Assembly: GCA_005019695.1 (NCBI GenBank)
Contig: RXID01015735.1
Location: forward strand, 48,362 to 112,361
Length of the DNA stretch: 64,000 nt
Origin: Trichopus zeylanicus subsp. travancoricus
Lineage: Eukaryota; Streptophyta; Magnoliopsida; Dioscoreales; Dioscoreaceae
Direction of reading: 5' to 3'
The first letter of the stretch is position 1. Each line of letters starts with the position of its first letter. Shown piece by piece: positions 1-11,425 of the stretch. The position numbers and the translations under genes were made by a program. The notes beneath the pieces are model-generated. The model searched no databases. It was not told the origin of the DNA and was given only the letters and a program-made list of their open reading frames with translations.

Positions 1-490
1 CGTGAATGTAGATGGCTGTGAAACGACTTTCACTACTTTCATTTGGCGGCAACGAGATTGCTTTCAAAAAATAATGAAATTAGGTTCAAATTCTAATAAA
101 AATAGGGTCAATTCTATATAACTTATTAATATTTTATTAAATTATTTATTTTTAAAAAAAATTTACAAAAAATATATAATTTTTTGAAATCTTGCCAAAT
201 TATTTATTTTTTATTTAAATATATATATATATAACTCTTCAAAATTTTTTCAAATTACATATTTTTTGTCCAAATTTAAAAGTTAAATATTTTTTTATAT
301 TACTTGATATATTATAAAAATTTTATTAGGCATATATTTATTATTATAATTAAAATTATTTAGAGAATATATATCATTTAACGTCATGTGAACCGAATTT
401 AAACAATGAAAATCCTCCTCACTTAATTAAAAAAAATTTAATAGTTAGATCAATATTGTAAAAAACTCTCTTATATTTATTTGAAAGGTT
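1..490. other. AT-rich intergenic DNA
   Basis: I see no gene here. The stretch is very AT-rich, with a short (AT)n run near 220-233 and loosely repeated A/T blocks similar to those at 1385-1580. Confidence 0.6.
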
Positions 491-1045
491 TATCTCATAT
501 TAAATTTTAAAATTTTTTATGTCTAACCCCTAGAGATTTGCTTAATTTATCAAAATATTTCTATGATTTTAGTATTTACCTATACCTTTCTCTTTTCGAA
601 ATTAATTATCTATAACTCCTAATTGTTATTTAATCAAAATTTTAGACAAAAATTTCATTTATACCTTTGCAATTTTACAATTTAACCTCTAAATTTTTTT
701 TTCATCTTTTATTGTTATTTAATCTTTTTTTCTCCCTACCTTGTGCTGTGCCAGCCTACACCTAACCACCTCGTGCTGGAGAGGAAAAAAGTAGAGAAAA
801 AAATAAAAAAATTTCACATAAAATAAAATAATAAAATTTGAGGGATTAAATTATTAAAATTACAAAAGTTAGAAATGAAATTTTTGGACAAAATTTTGAT
901 TAAATAATAATAAAGGATTATAGGTAATTAATTTCGAAAAAAAAGAGTATAGGTAGATACTAAAATCACAGAAAAATTTTGATAAATAGAACAAATCTCG
1001 AAAGGTCGTATATAAAAACCCTAAAATTTATCTCAAGATGTAAAA
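491..1045. mobile_element. fold-back (long inverted repeat) element
   Basis: The left arm (about 491-705) is the reverse complement of the right arm (about 830-1045), with many point differences. Matching landmarks include TTTATCAAAATATTTCT on the left against TTTATCAAAATTTTTCT in the reversed right arm, TTTCGAAATTAATTA in both, and TAATCAAAATTTT in both. A spacer of about 125 bp holding a C-rich patch (GTGCTGTGCCAGCC) separates the arms. No coding sequence is present. This is the architecture of a fold-back or MITE-like non-autonomous DNA transposon; the superfamily cannot be named because I cannot define a target-site duplication. Confidence 0.7.
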
Positions 1046-1384
1046 TAATTATTTTTTTGTTTAGTTTAAACCCATTTTAATTCGATCTCAAATTAAATTT
1101 AAATATGAAATGTAAAGTGATAATTTTGTCATAATTCAAACTCACAACATGATCTTAACTAAAATTAGAATTCAATTAAGATCATATTTGAAGCTCAACA
1201 TATACCAAATCTAAAATTTCATTTTACTCATGTCCTCCATTATATTAATATACACTTAATCAAAGTATTTCGATTTTTTTAATTCAGCCTTAGTAATATC
1301 AAAACAATATATATTTTCTAAATATTATTAATTTTAATAATAAATTTACATCAGAAATTTTTTTTCAATACATCAACTAACTAA

Positions 1385-1580
1385 GAAAAAATTGTAATTT
1401 TTAAATTTTAAGATAAAAATATGCCATTTGAAAAAATTTTCAAAAAATTATATATAATTTTTCAAATTTTAAACAGAAATATACAATTTGGTAAAATTTT
1501 AATAAGTTGCATATAATTTTTTAAGTTTACAAAAACACACAATTTAATAAAATTTAAAAAAATTATATGCAATTGACTGG
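1385..1580. repeat. degenerate ~58-bp tandem repeat, AT-rich
   Basis: Three to four degenerate units can be aligned, each containing a variant of TTGCATATAATTTTT followed by an AATTTGGTAAAATTT-like block. The same kind of motif (CATATAACTCG) recurs inside the dispersed repeat at 57.35 kb and 63.22 kb, so this may be a decayed relative of it. Confidence 0.45.
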
Positions 1581-3074
1581 TAAAAAAAATATAATGATCT
1601 GATTATGTAAAAAAATCATATTTAAACGAGGCAACAACTGAAACTGTTGAATTATTTGGTTATAATTAATTATGTTTTGGTTGCCATAATTTTTTCAATT
1701 AATAAATCATACCATTCTTTGAAGGAAAATACAGAATCAATGACAAAAATGAATAATAATTATCTTATCAAAATATGCATGAAACAGGAAAAAAAATGTC
1801 AATACCAATATTTGAGTCTGTAGCACATCAGTGAGTCATGATATTCTGCATAGTAATAACCAAAAATTTAAGCTTCCATTTAGAAAAATGGATACATTTT
1901 TGTTGTTTCATTTCAGCCATTTTGGCCATTTCAGTTGTTTTCAAACATTCCACAACCTGAAAAAACATTAAATTTTCAAAATAACTTTTTAAGTCACTTC
2001 GTTGCGTTTTTGACACAAACTGATCAGAAACTTAAAATCTTGGTAATGACCACTTCCAAACAAATCACATTCAGAGTGCTATCGTAAGACTAACTCATCA
2101 AATTTCAGTCAGTAGAACAGCAGTATGAATCACAGGATAAAGTGACAGATCTTCCCATCTGGTAGCCTTTAATAACCAAATATATCCAAATTGACTGCTT
2201 CACGACATTGCATACAGGCCAGCTTCTTCAGGTGCAGTGGCCAATGCTTCACAAATAGAAAAACCAAAATATGACATGCAATACAAGATGAAGAAAGGTC
2301 ACACAATCTTCAAAGGAAAAAGAAGAGAAATTTCAATGGAGAGAGTGAGGTTAGCAGCTAGTAGTCCTTTTCCATATCCATTAATATCATGTATTGCTTA
2401 TGAAGTATTTACTTACAAGCACTATGAAAGGATGACCAAATAACCGCCACTGGTCAATAGCAACAATTCATCGAATAACATGTAAATCAGGTTCAAAGTG
2501 GAATATATATATATATATCTGTAGGTTATCAAACTTGCTCACCTGCAACCTGGAGGGCTTCTCTTTTATTTAGTCTTAACAATGTCACAGAGGTTCAGTG
2601 TCAAGAGTGACTTCTCTTTTATCTGGTCTTAACAATGTCACAGAAGTCCAGTGTCAAGAGTGACGATATGTATAGTACCTAACATCAAAACATAAGAGTA
2701 CAAGCATCTCCAGCATACCTTACTGACCAGTGAACTTTCAGAGATAATAACACATACAACGAATAAGGCAGCTAAGGAAGTCATTGAATGCAAAAAGGAT
2801 GGCAGCAGTTTAGGATGTAAAGTTGAGAAATTTCAGATGTCATGAACATGGAAAACAAATAATTATAAGTTATATGCCAAAAGCTGCTAGAAATACCAAA
2901 CGTAATTTATACAACTAGTAGTTACATTGCTCAGGAACAAAAAAAATATATTCAGCTCTCTACTTGTCATGCTTAGTGGGACTAACTTTTGGGGTTTAAA
3001 CCAAAATTTAAGATTCGAAAAACTAAATTATATTTCTTGAAACCCACTAAGTGACTTACTCAGACAGACAACCC
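1581..3074. other. intergenic / 3' flank of the PWWP gene
   Basis: No gene is supported. The part near 3,000 is probably the 3' untranslated region of the PWWP gene. It also contains an (AT)n run near 2502-2518 and the 53-bp tandem duplication listed separately. Confidence 0.5.
2558..2663. repeat. 53-bp tandem duplication (2 copies)
   Basis: Units 2558-2610 and 2611-2663 both begin CTTCTCTTTTAT and end GTGTCAAGAGTGA, differing at only a few positions. The period is exactly 53 bp. Confidence 0.85.
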
Positions 3075-3262
3075 TCATTCTACGGTGTCAGCTTGAGCAG
3101 TTTCTGAGACAAGTCCAGGCTCTGTTTCAGCAAAATAAAAAAGACCATACTTTATTAGGACTGCATATTTGTAAAAACTCACCAAATCATAGCAAGAAAG
3201 ATTGGATTACCTGAATCTTTTGCTTCTTGTGTCCTAATTTCTGAAAGTGCAGCTTCTGCATT
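3075..3262 (-). pseudogene. orphaned 3' end of the PWWP gene beyond a premature stop
   Basis: After the TAA at 3265-3263 the same frame stays open, reading AEAALSEIRTQEAKDS, up to a splice donor at 3211/3210. An 89-bp intron ends at 3122 with GCTGAAACAG, and a last coding piece at 3121-3075 reads EPGLVSETAQADTVE and stops. The intron phase matches the two upstream introns. The TAA sits where the neighbouring unit (exon 3677-3474) has CAA (Gln). I infer this was the original C-terminus, cut off by one C-to-T change or by a sequencing or assembly error. Confidence 0.7.
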
Positions 3263-5165
3263 TTATGTTGTGGTTTCTGGAGAATGTGTAGCATCTTGTG
3301 CTGTGGATTCTGCAACTGCATCTATCATGTCTTCTTGTGTGGTGTCTAGAGGTACACCTTTTACGTCTTGAAAAGCAATAATCAGTGGAGTTTAGGAGTT
3401 GTTGGCAAATGTTTGATATGAATGCACATTTCTAAAAGTAACCAAATCATAATAAGAAAGAAGACTAGACTACCTGAATCCTCTAGGTTGCTACCATCCA
3501 TGGTTGTTTCATCTTTTGCTTCTGGCGGTTTGATTTCTGTTAATGAAAAGCTTGCATCTTGAGATGTGGCATCTGGAAAATCTGTTGCATCTTGCGCTGT
3601 AGATTCTACAGCTGCTTCTTCCACATCTGGTTGCATGGTGTCTGGAGATGCATCTTGTGCATCTTGCATGGTGGTAACTGGAGGAGCTTTAGGATTTGTT
3701 GGCAAATATTTTAATAGCAGCGCATATTTGTAAATGGTTACCCAATTAAAATGACAAAGAAGATTGGATTACCTGAATACTCCAGGTTGCCATCATCCAC
3801 GGTTGCCTCATCTCTCACTTCTTGTGGTTTGATTTCAGAAACTACAACTTTTGCATCTTGTTGTCTACAATCTGAATCATATGTTGCATCCAGTTCTGTG
3901 CTTTCTGCAAGTTCACCTTCTGTGTCTTGCAATGTCGTATCTGGAGTTCCATCTTTTGGGTCTTCTGTATTGCCACCCTCCATGGTTGTTTCATGTTTTG
4001 CTTCTTGCAGTTCAATTTCTGAATCTTGAACTTCTCTATTTTGTGGTGTGGCATCCTGAACATCTGTTGCATCCTCTCTTGTGGTTTCTGCAAGAGAATC
4101 TTTCACATCTTGTGCTGTGGTGTCTGGAGGTGCATCTCTTGGTTCTTGCAATGTGGCACCCAAATCCTCCAGTATGCCACCATCCATGGTTGTTTCATGT
4201 TTTGCTTCTTGCAGTTCAATTTCTGAATCCTGAACTTCTGTATTTTGTGGTGTGGCATCCTGAACATCTGTTGCATCCTCTCTTGTCGTTTCTGCAAGAG
4301 AATCTTTCACATCTTGTGCTGTGGTGTCTGGAGGTGCATCTCTTGGTTCTTGCAATGTGGCACCCAAATCCTCCACTATGCCACCATCCATGGTTGTTTC
4401 ATCTTTTGCTTCTTGCAGTTCAATTTCTGAAACTTGAACTCCTGTATTTTGTGGTGTGGCATCTGGAGCATCTGTTGCATCCTCTCTTGCAGTTTCTGAA
4501 AGAGAATTTTTCACATCTTGTGCTGTGGTGTCTGGAGGTGCATCTCTTGGGTCTTGCAATGCGGCACCTGAATCCTCTAGTATGCCACTATCCATGATTG
4601 TTTCATCTTTTGCTTCTTGTAGTTTAATTTCTGAGACTCCAACTTCTGTATCTTGTGGTGAGGCATCTGAAATATGTGTTGCATCCTTTGCTGTGGTTTC
4701 TGCAAGAGGACCTTTCACATCATGTGATGTGATGTCTAGAGGTGCATCTCTTGGGTCTTGCATTGTGGTTCCTGAATAATCCCCCAGGTTACCACCATCC
4801 ATGATTGCTTCATCTTTTGCTTCTTGTGGTCTAATTTCTGCAGCTGCAACTTCTATATCTTGAGGTGTGGCATCTGGAACATGTGCTGCCTCCTGTGCTA
4901 AGGTTTCTGGAAGTGCATCTTTCACATTTTGTGAAGTGGTGCCTGGAGGTGCATCTTTTGTGTCTTGCATTGTAGTAACTGGATCCTCCAGGGTCCCACC
5001 ATCCATGATTGCTTTGTCTTTTGCTTCTTGTGATTTGCTTTCTGAAACAGCAAATTTTCTATCATGAGGTGTGGAATCTGGAACAGAGAGTGCATTTTTT
5101 GAATATTGTGTGGTGATGCCTGAATATGTACCTTTAGCATCTTGCATTTTGTTACCTGGAGGAGT
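3211..5165 (-). repeat. 204-bp coding tandem repeats of the PWWP gene
   Basis: About nine units of 68 codons each follow the RRM-like domain. Units run from a TTMQDPRDAPPDTT-type start to a KDETTMDGGILED-type end. The two units covering about 4040-4450 are nearly identical in DNA, so they are the youngest; outer units have diverged. The exon at 3677-3474 is exactly one unit (204 bp), and the next one is a shortened unit of 156 bp counted to its donor. Confidence 0.9.
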
Positions 5166-8100
5166 TTTAGGAGTTGATTGCAAATATCTAAGCCGGTAAC
5201 TGATAAGAGTTGGCCCAAAAATGCTGTACTTCCCTGCACTACTGAAAGCTATTTCTGCATCAGCACGCCTTTTGAAGACTACTTTCACATGGTTAGCTTT
5301 CTTCATCACTTCAGTTTCTGCTTCTTTCAAAGGTCCATATCGACCAAAAATCCTAATGAGATCTGTTTCCGAAGGAAGTGAGTCAGGTTTGTTGAAGCAA
5401 AAAATAAGTTCAGTTGGTGTGCTCTCATCAGCATATTTCTTTCTCGAAGTTATGATTGGCCTTTCTGATGGCACTGCTTTCAGATTAGAACTTGGAGTTT
5501 CAGCTTGCAGTTTTGGGCTGTTCAATATTGGGGCTAGTGGAACTAGTGATGTCAGTTCCCCTATGGACTTCCTCTTCTTCATTTGGCCCCTTGTGCTAGG
5601 TCGCCCTCTTCTTTTCATGCAACAAGGTGAATGCTTATTTTCCAGGCTGCCATGAAAAAGCATCTCAGACCAGTAAGAATCTGACATGTAATCAGGTGCG
5701 GAAGTCTCAGAAGAGGCTGGCACAGCGGATGGCTGAGAGTCAGATTTTTTCTTTCTACCCCTTTTACCTCCCACTTTCTCCACTTGCTGTATTTCTTCAG
5801 AAGAGTCGTGCACATGAATTCTACCTCTTTTACTTCCCACTTTCTCCACATGATGCAATTCTTCTGGAGAGTCAGACACGCAATAATTCCTAAAGTCAGA
5901 GAAGAAATGTATGATTCCTGTAGTAGAACTGTATCCCTTCAAAGGATCCACGGCAGCATTGCATAGCTGTGCAAACATTTGACTTGGGGAATAGTCCTCT
6001 GAGGCCCACATATCGGTTGTTGAGGTCTCTAAAGGAGTATGAGGCAAATCATCAAATCCAGAAACATAAAAATTTGTGCGATCATCATCAGTGACGCTTC
6101 TTCGAAGTGCCTCACTGGTACATTTCAGTGCAGATGTTGAGCTTGTCAGCTGGCTTGCAGCTCGACGGATGCATTCTCCAATTTTGAAAGAGCCAATAAG
6201 AGATGGTTTAACTTTTGAATCTCTTAATAAGTTAAGCCCTTGTGGGACTGAAGAATCAAAATCAGCAATTTTTTGTTTCTTTCCAGACAAATGTGAATAA
6301 GATGTGCCAGTGAATTCAAGTCCTGCCTCATTTTTATCACCATTTACAAGTTGAGAAGCAGTTTCCTCTTCCTTTAGTTCATAAATCTCTTGTTCAACAT
6401 CCTTTAGAACATTTTTCCGTTTATTCAAAGTGCTCTTCCCATCTCTTTGATTGCTACCCAAATTTGGATTCGGCAAAGTTGAAGAAGAGTGCTCAGCAGC
6501 ATTCTCTCCAGATCCTTTCCCTGTGGAAGGTGATATAATAGCATTATTTTCCGCCAACGCTCCGCCAACAAATAATACAGGTTGTTCAGAAAACACCTTG
6601 AACCGATAAAGAGCATACACTTGAGCCTGGGTTATCAGAAGCTCCAACCTGTCATGATTTGCAGTGAAGCACTGAGCTGATGCGCAAATGTAGTCTAGAA
6701 ATCTTTTAGGTTCAAAACTACTGACAATTTGAGACCTGTCAAAAGCATGACTTGAAATCCCTTTCCGAATACCAGCATTTTCGACCTTTTGATTCATAAT
6801 TCCAGAAAGAATTTTTTCAGGTATACAATGACATGACATTCCCAGCTGCACACACATAAACACCTCCTCCAAAGCATCATCAACAGCCTTAACGAATATG
6901 TCTGAACTGCATTGATTTACCATCTGCGAGAAGTATTCCTCGAAAGGCTTCAATTGGGATTCATCACACCAAGCAAATGTTTTATCTCCAAAATATGCTA
7001 CAAGGAAGTTGTCCTTTTTCTGATATTTCAGTGCCAGTTCTGATGCAACTGAAGAATCAAAAATTTGGCCTGGCCACCAAGGATGGCTCTTAACTTTACC
7101 CCAGACCAAATTAGAAACAGGGAGGCTAGCCTTCTCTTGAGATTCTAGATTGTAACCTGCAAGCTGGCCATCTTCCATTACAGAAAGCCCAATATATCCA
7201 GCAGTAAATCCATCTACATCACCCAACAATTTCTTTTCTCCAGCTTGTGACATTTTAGTGACATCACAAAGTGAACTTATAAAAAAACTTGCCTCCAGAG
7301 TTATCGCACCTTGGCCGCCTTCTGTAATAGCTTCAATAGTAACAATGTCATCAACATCTTTATCAATATCCTTCATAGCATTTACTTCATTAATCACTTC
7401 CTCTTGGTCAAAATCACTACATGCATTTGTGATATTGTTTGCTTTGCCACTAATGGATGAACCCCTAATATCTTCATCACAATGCATCACCTCTGGATTA
7501 CCTCTCTCTGTCAGAGCGATATTCAGATCAGAACTTTGTGTCTCCCTGATATTACTGTCCAAGCCAATGTTTGCCTCAGCCAAATCTCTAGTATCCATAG
7601 GATTATCACCACCACCCAAATGAGCATCTTCACTGTCTGCTTCTACAAGAGGAGCATTGTTCGTATACACCTGCACAGGTACTAATTCTTTCCCATCTCT
7701 GAGATTTTCACTGATTGGATATGACTCTGAGTTCACTGTTTTCACATCTAGATTAGCCAAATCTGGAACTTTTGGCATAGGGATTGCAACATTGGGCACC
7801 TCTTTGTTGGAAAGAACAGTATCTACTCCCTGAACATCTGAATTCTTTTTTACCAAAGAAATATCAAAAACAGAAGATTTTCCTGGTTCTTGATCATTTT
7901 TTGGTACATCCACAACCACATTAGACAAGTCTATATCATTTGAGATAGTGATGGTCATAGTCTCATCTGAAGGTGACAACTCTGATTCATGTACCTCTCT
8001 GCGTGGAACAATGTTGCTTAGCTCCCTAACATCTTGATTCTTGTTAATGACAGATGAATCTGAGATGGATGACTCACTAACTTTTAGTTGATCAGAGTCT

Positions 8101-10019
8101 GGCATGGACACCATCTCAGTATCAGTTCTCCTGTTCATTCCTTCAGATTCTACAGGTGGATCAGGCTCTTCTTTCCTGTCACCCATTATAACCTCCAAAG
8201 TTTGAATATGCCCACTCAGATCAGTTCTGGAAATTTTAGTCCGATGGCTTTGACTAGAAGAGGATTCCCTTATAACCATAATTTCACTTCTGTTATTGCC
8301 AATCTCTCCAACCTCAGCTCGTACATCTACATCTTGCCCGACAAAAGGAGCAACTAATTCAGCATTCTCTGTTGTCCTCAACGCCTTCACCTCCAAGACA
8401 CCCATATGCTGATTTTCGTCAACAACAGTCTGACCATGCCCACTTACGAACTCACTTCCCACATTATTAACCATATTCACTGTCTCAGGAGATGATGCAC
8501 CTCTGGAATTAGTTTCATCTGTGATGCAGATCTTATCAACATCATCTTGCACTGCATCCAAACTTGTGGTGCCCTCCATATCTTTGCTCTCAAAATCTAG
8601 ATTAGAAGCAAAAGCATGTGATTCTGTAGTTCCATCCCTGCTTCTTCTCTCCACCAAAATGCTCTCCATTTCCTTACCACCTGATGACCCATCATTGTAT
8701 CTAATCTCACTGGAACCAGGAACACCTTCTTCACATTTCCCATGCGCCCCAACTAAATCACGTCCAGTCACACTATATGGTACAGTAGGGTTACTTTGAA
8801 AACAAGAAATACCTTCCTTCATGGATCCACTCTGACTAGTAATCTTCAAAGTTGTTGTACCTTCCAAATCCTTACTGTTTTTATCATCCACCACAGCTGA
8901 TGCCATCGAAACATCACCACAAGATCCATCAACATCTTCTACCTCCCTACGACATGGAACAAACCACATAGCTTGATCTGACCCACTCATGGAAGTAGTG
9001 CCTCTGGCAGGTGCTTCCCCAGCTCCAACCACAGTTCGTTCCCCTGCCAGATTCTCAACATTCACTGCAGTTTCTACAAGTTGATTGGTTACATCACATC
9101 CAATCACAGCATCCACTGTCCGTGTCCTCTTCTCAATATGAGATACACCATTCTCAAATGATTCTGTTTGATCGGGGATCTCCAAACTGGTTGAAGCGGG
9201 CCTGTTGTCACTATCAAGCACTCTACCTACTAAAGCACCTGCAATCTCCATAAAGCTTCCAGTACCCCCCTTAATCGCTTCTACTCGACCCAAAATGCAC
9301 TTCTCAGATTGATCATCAGTGACCAAAGTTTGAGTCACTTCCAGTGCCTTGCTAGTCTCCGTAAACACAGCATGAACTCCTGAATCCTGTGCCTCAAAAC
9401 CCACACTTCCAGCGTTATCCAATGTGCTCTGTCCCACCGTCTCCCCAGCATCGATCCGTGGTCTCATAGCACCTCCCAGACAACACCCTCTGCCACAACC
9501 AGGATCTCGTATAATGTCTTTTGGACTGTGATCATTGCTTTCCAGCTTCAAACCACAACCTAGTTCATCTCGGCAATCCCCAGTCTCCCGAACATCATGT
9601 TTTGTATCATGCCCATCCACTTCTGGCTGATCACCGCCTGGCCCAACTCCCGCCAAGCACCGACTGCCATCGCCATGTTCTTGAACATGAAATTCAGGAC
9701 TCTGGTCAAACACTTCAGCCTTCGGATCACCATCTGGCTGATCTCCAATTCCACACTCTCCAAGAACTTCACTTTCTCTACCATCATCTTCTATGTTCTG
9801 CCCATCCATTTCCAGCTTCAGATCACTATCCGTGTTTTCTCGGACACGTACTTCGCTGCTCCGAGCAAAAGTTTCAGACTTTGAAACACCACCAGCCTCA
9901 TCTCCAGCTTCACACCCTCCAAGACTTCCATGTTCTTCAAGATCACAACCTGCCCTTTCTCTGCCCTGCTCTTCACGAAAGCCACCTTCTTCTCTGCTGC
10001 CGCGATCCGTCTCCGTCAT
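3263..10019 (-). CDS. giant PWWP-domain protein with RRM-like domain and tandem-repeat tail
   Basis: Exons on the minus strand are 10019-3773, 3677-3474 and 3366-3263, giving 2184 residues; both introns are GT-AG and phase 1. I start at the ATG at 10019 because the frame upstream meets a stop at 10095-10097 with no earlier ATG. About 960 acidic, low-complexity residues, themselves weakly repetitive, precede a PWWP domain (VWGKVKSHPWWPGQIF, about residue 970). A helical PWWP-associated region follows, then an RRM-like fold at about 1535-1605 (ELIFCFNKPDSLPS, IFGRYGPLKEAE), then about nine 68-residue repeats rich in D, E, T and Q. PWWP plus C-terminal RRM-like domain is the plant PDP architecture, whose Arabidopsis members work with MSI4/5 and PRC2 on histone methylation. 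That role is inferred by family. The stop at 3263 looks secondary (see the adjacent entry). Confidence 0.85.
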
Positions 10020-10260
10020 CGGATCACAACCCGCAGGATGTTTGACTCCAGTTCCGGCGTCCAAAGCTGCGTCTTTCACACAGTCGAGAAGGTTTTAGTT
10101 AGGGTTTCTGCCGAAGACTCGGCGCTCCGGGATTTTTAATCCATGGACAAAAAGCCTCTCCTTTCGTCCAGTGTTGGGTTTGATGAGAAGGAATCCTAGC
10201 AAACAGACGGAGAGGAATCGAAAAAGTGGGAAGGAGATTGAGAGAATTACCTGGATTTGG
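10020..10260 (-). other. probable 5' leader with a leader intron
   Basis: Minus-strand sequence CCAAATCCAG/GTAATTC gives a donor after 10251, and CTTCGGCAG gives an acceptor at 10108, defining a possible 143-bp leader intron. Splicing it would remove an upstream ATG (near 10143) that opens only a two-codon frame. Sequence signals only; no transcript evidence. Confidence 0.45.
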
Positions 10261-11425
10261 AGTGAAACTGGGGGAGGGAAGAGGAAGTGGGGAATTTAGG
10301 GCCAGGCGAGAAGAAGAGCCATCGGTGGAAAGCCAAAGAGGAAGAGGAAGAGAAGCAGCTTCCAAGAGCTTTGTCCTGCAGCTTCTTGCTGGTCTAAGTA
10401 GGAAGACAGCTGCAATTTCCCATTCAGAGTGAGATACCTCGTGGTAAGGTTACCGATCTTTGTTCGGTTGTTTGCATATAACTCCATAAACTATTTTCAA
10501 ATTACAAAAATCCAAATCTTGCTGCGGACGATAAAATTGAACCAAATTTATTATGTAGATTCTCGACATTGTTATTATTTAAAAAATTCATTATATTGTG
10601 CAAAATTTAAATTATTGCCACCGTCTACAAACTTTAAATTAGAATATTTTATTTTAAACATGCTAGCAACGGTAAATTTTACCAATTTGTTTAGCACTTC
10701 CCAGTTTGTAATTTGCTATTCTTGAATTCATGGGCACCAGCCTCTCTGGTATCAACCAATATTCAGAACAAAGACAAAAGATCCCAACCACCTAATAAAA
10801 AACAAACTAGTTTGAATTGTTTGGAAATCAACTTCATACCTCAAATAAAAAAGAATCACTATCCACAGATCCTTCAATTTTGCCTGAAAAGACCAACAGA
10901 CTATAAAAAGAACAATCCCAAGGATTCGAGGGAGTTAAAAATCAATATCATTGGGACAAAGAACTACATGGGAATAAAGAAGCATTCTCCACAGTCATGC
11001 AACAAAGAGTTGCAACACCTTGATATCATTGTAAGATTAGGTCAGAATATTTTTCTTTAATTCTTTCAATGTAGTAAAAAAGAATCAAGTTAAAGATAAC
11101 AAGATAAAAGCCTTTCTTTGGCAAGAAATTTTTGTTTATATGCAAGTAAAATACCGGAGTGGCTTCCTGTAGGTAGTAGGATGTAGGAAGCTCACCTATA
11201 ATACGAAAATTTCGAAAGCCCGTAAACCCCATGAGAATCAGTCAGTCGGTTCTGATTCTGTCATTTGCTTCATCATCCATGGTGTTAATCTCTACACAAC
11301 AAGCAAATGGAACTCTCAAGATCCATCACTACTTCTGCAGCCTTCATCCCTAAACCTCAAATTTTTAGCTGTTTAATCTCACTTTGTACTCTGATGTCAT
11401 ACAAAATCAAAGCTGTGGGTGTTGA
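10261..11425. other. intergenic, nothing recognised
   Basis: The first part is the upstream region of the PWWP gene, and the last 200 bases are probably the 3' flank of the decayed VHA-a gene. Short open frames here have no recognisable domain or codon pattern. Confidence 0.5.

Noticed and set aside
9521..10045. 174-residue open frame on the plus strand opposite the PWWP gene, and other long plus-strand frames between 3.7 and 10.1 kb
   Set aside because: They are antisense shadows of a 6-kb open frame with a clear PWWP domain; the translations are His/Leu/Ser-rich with no domain.
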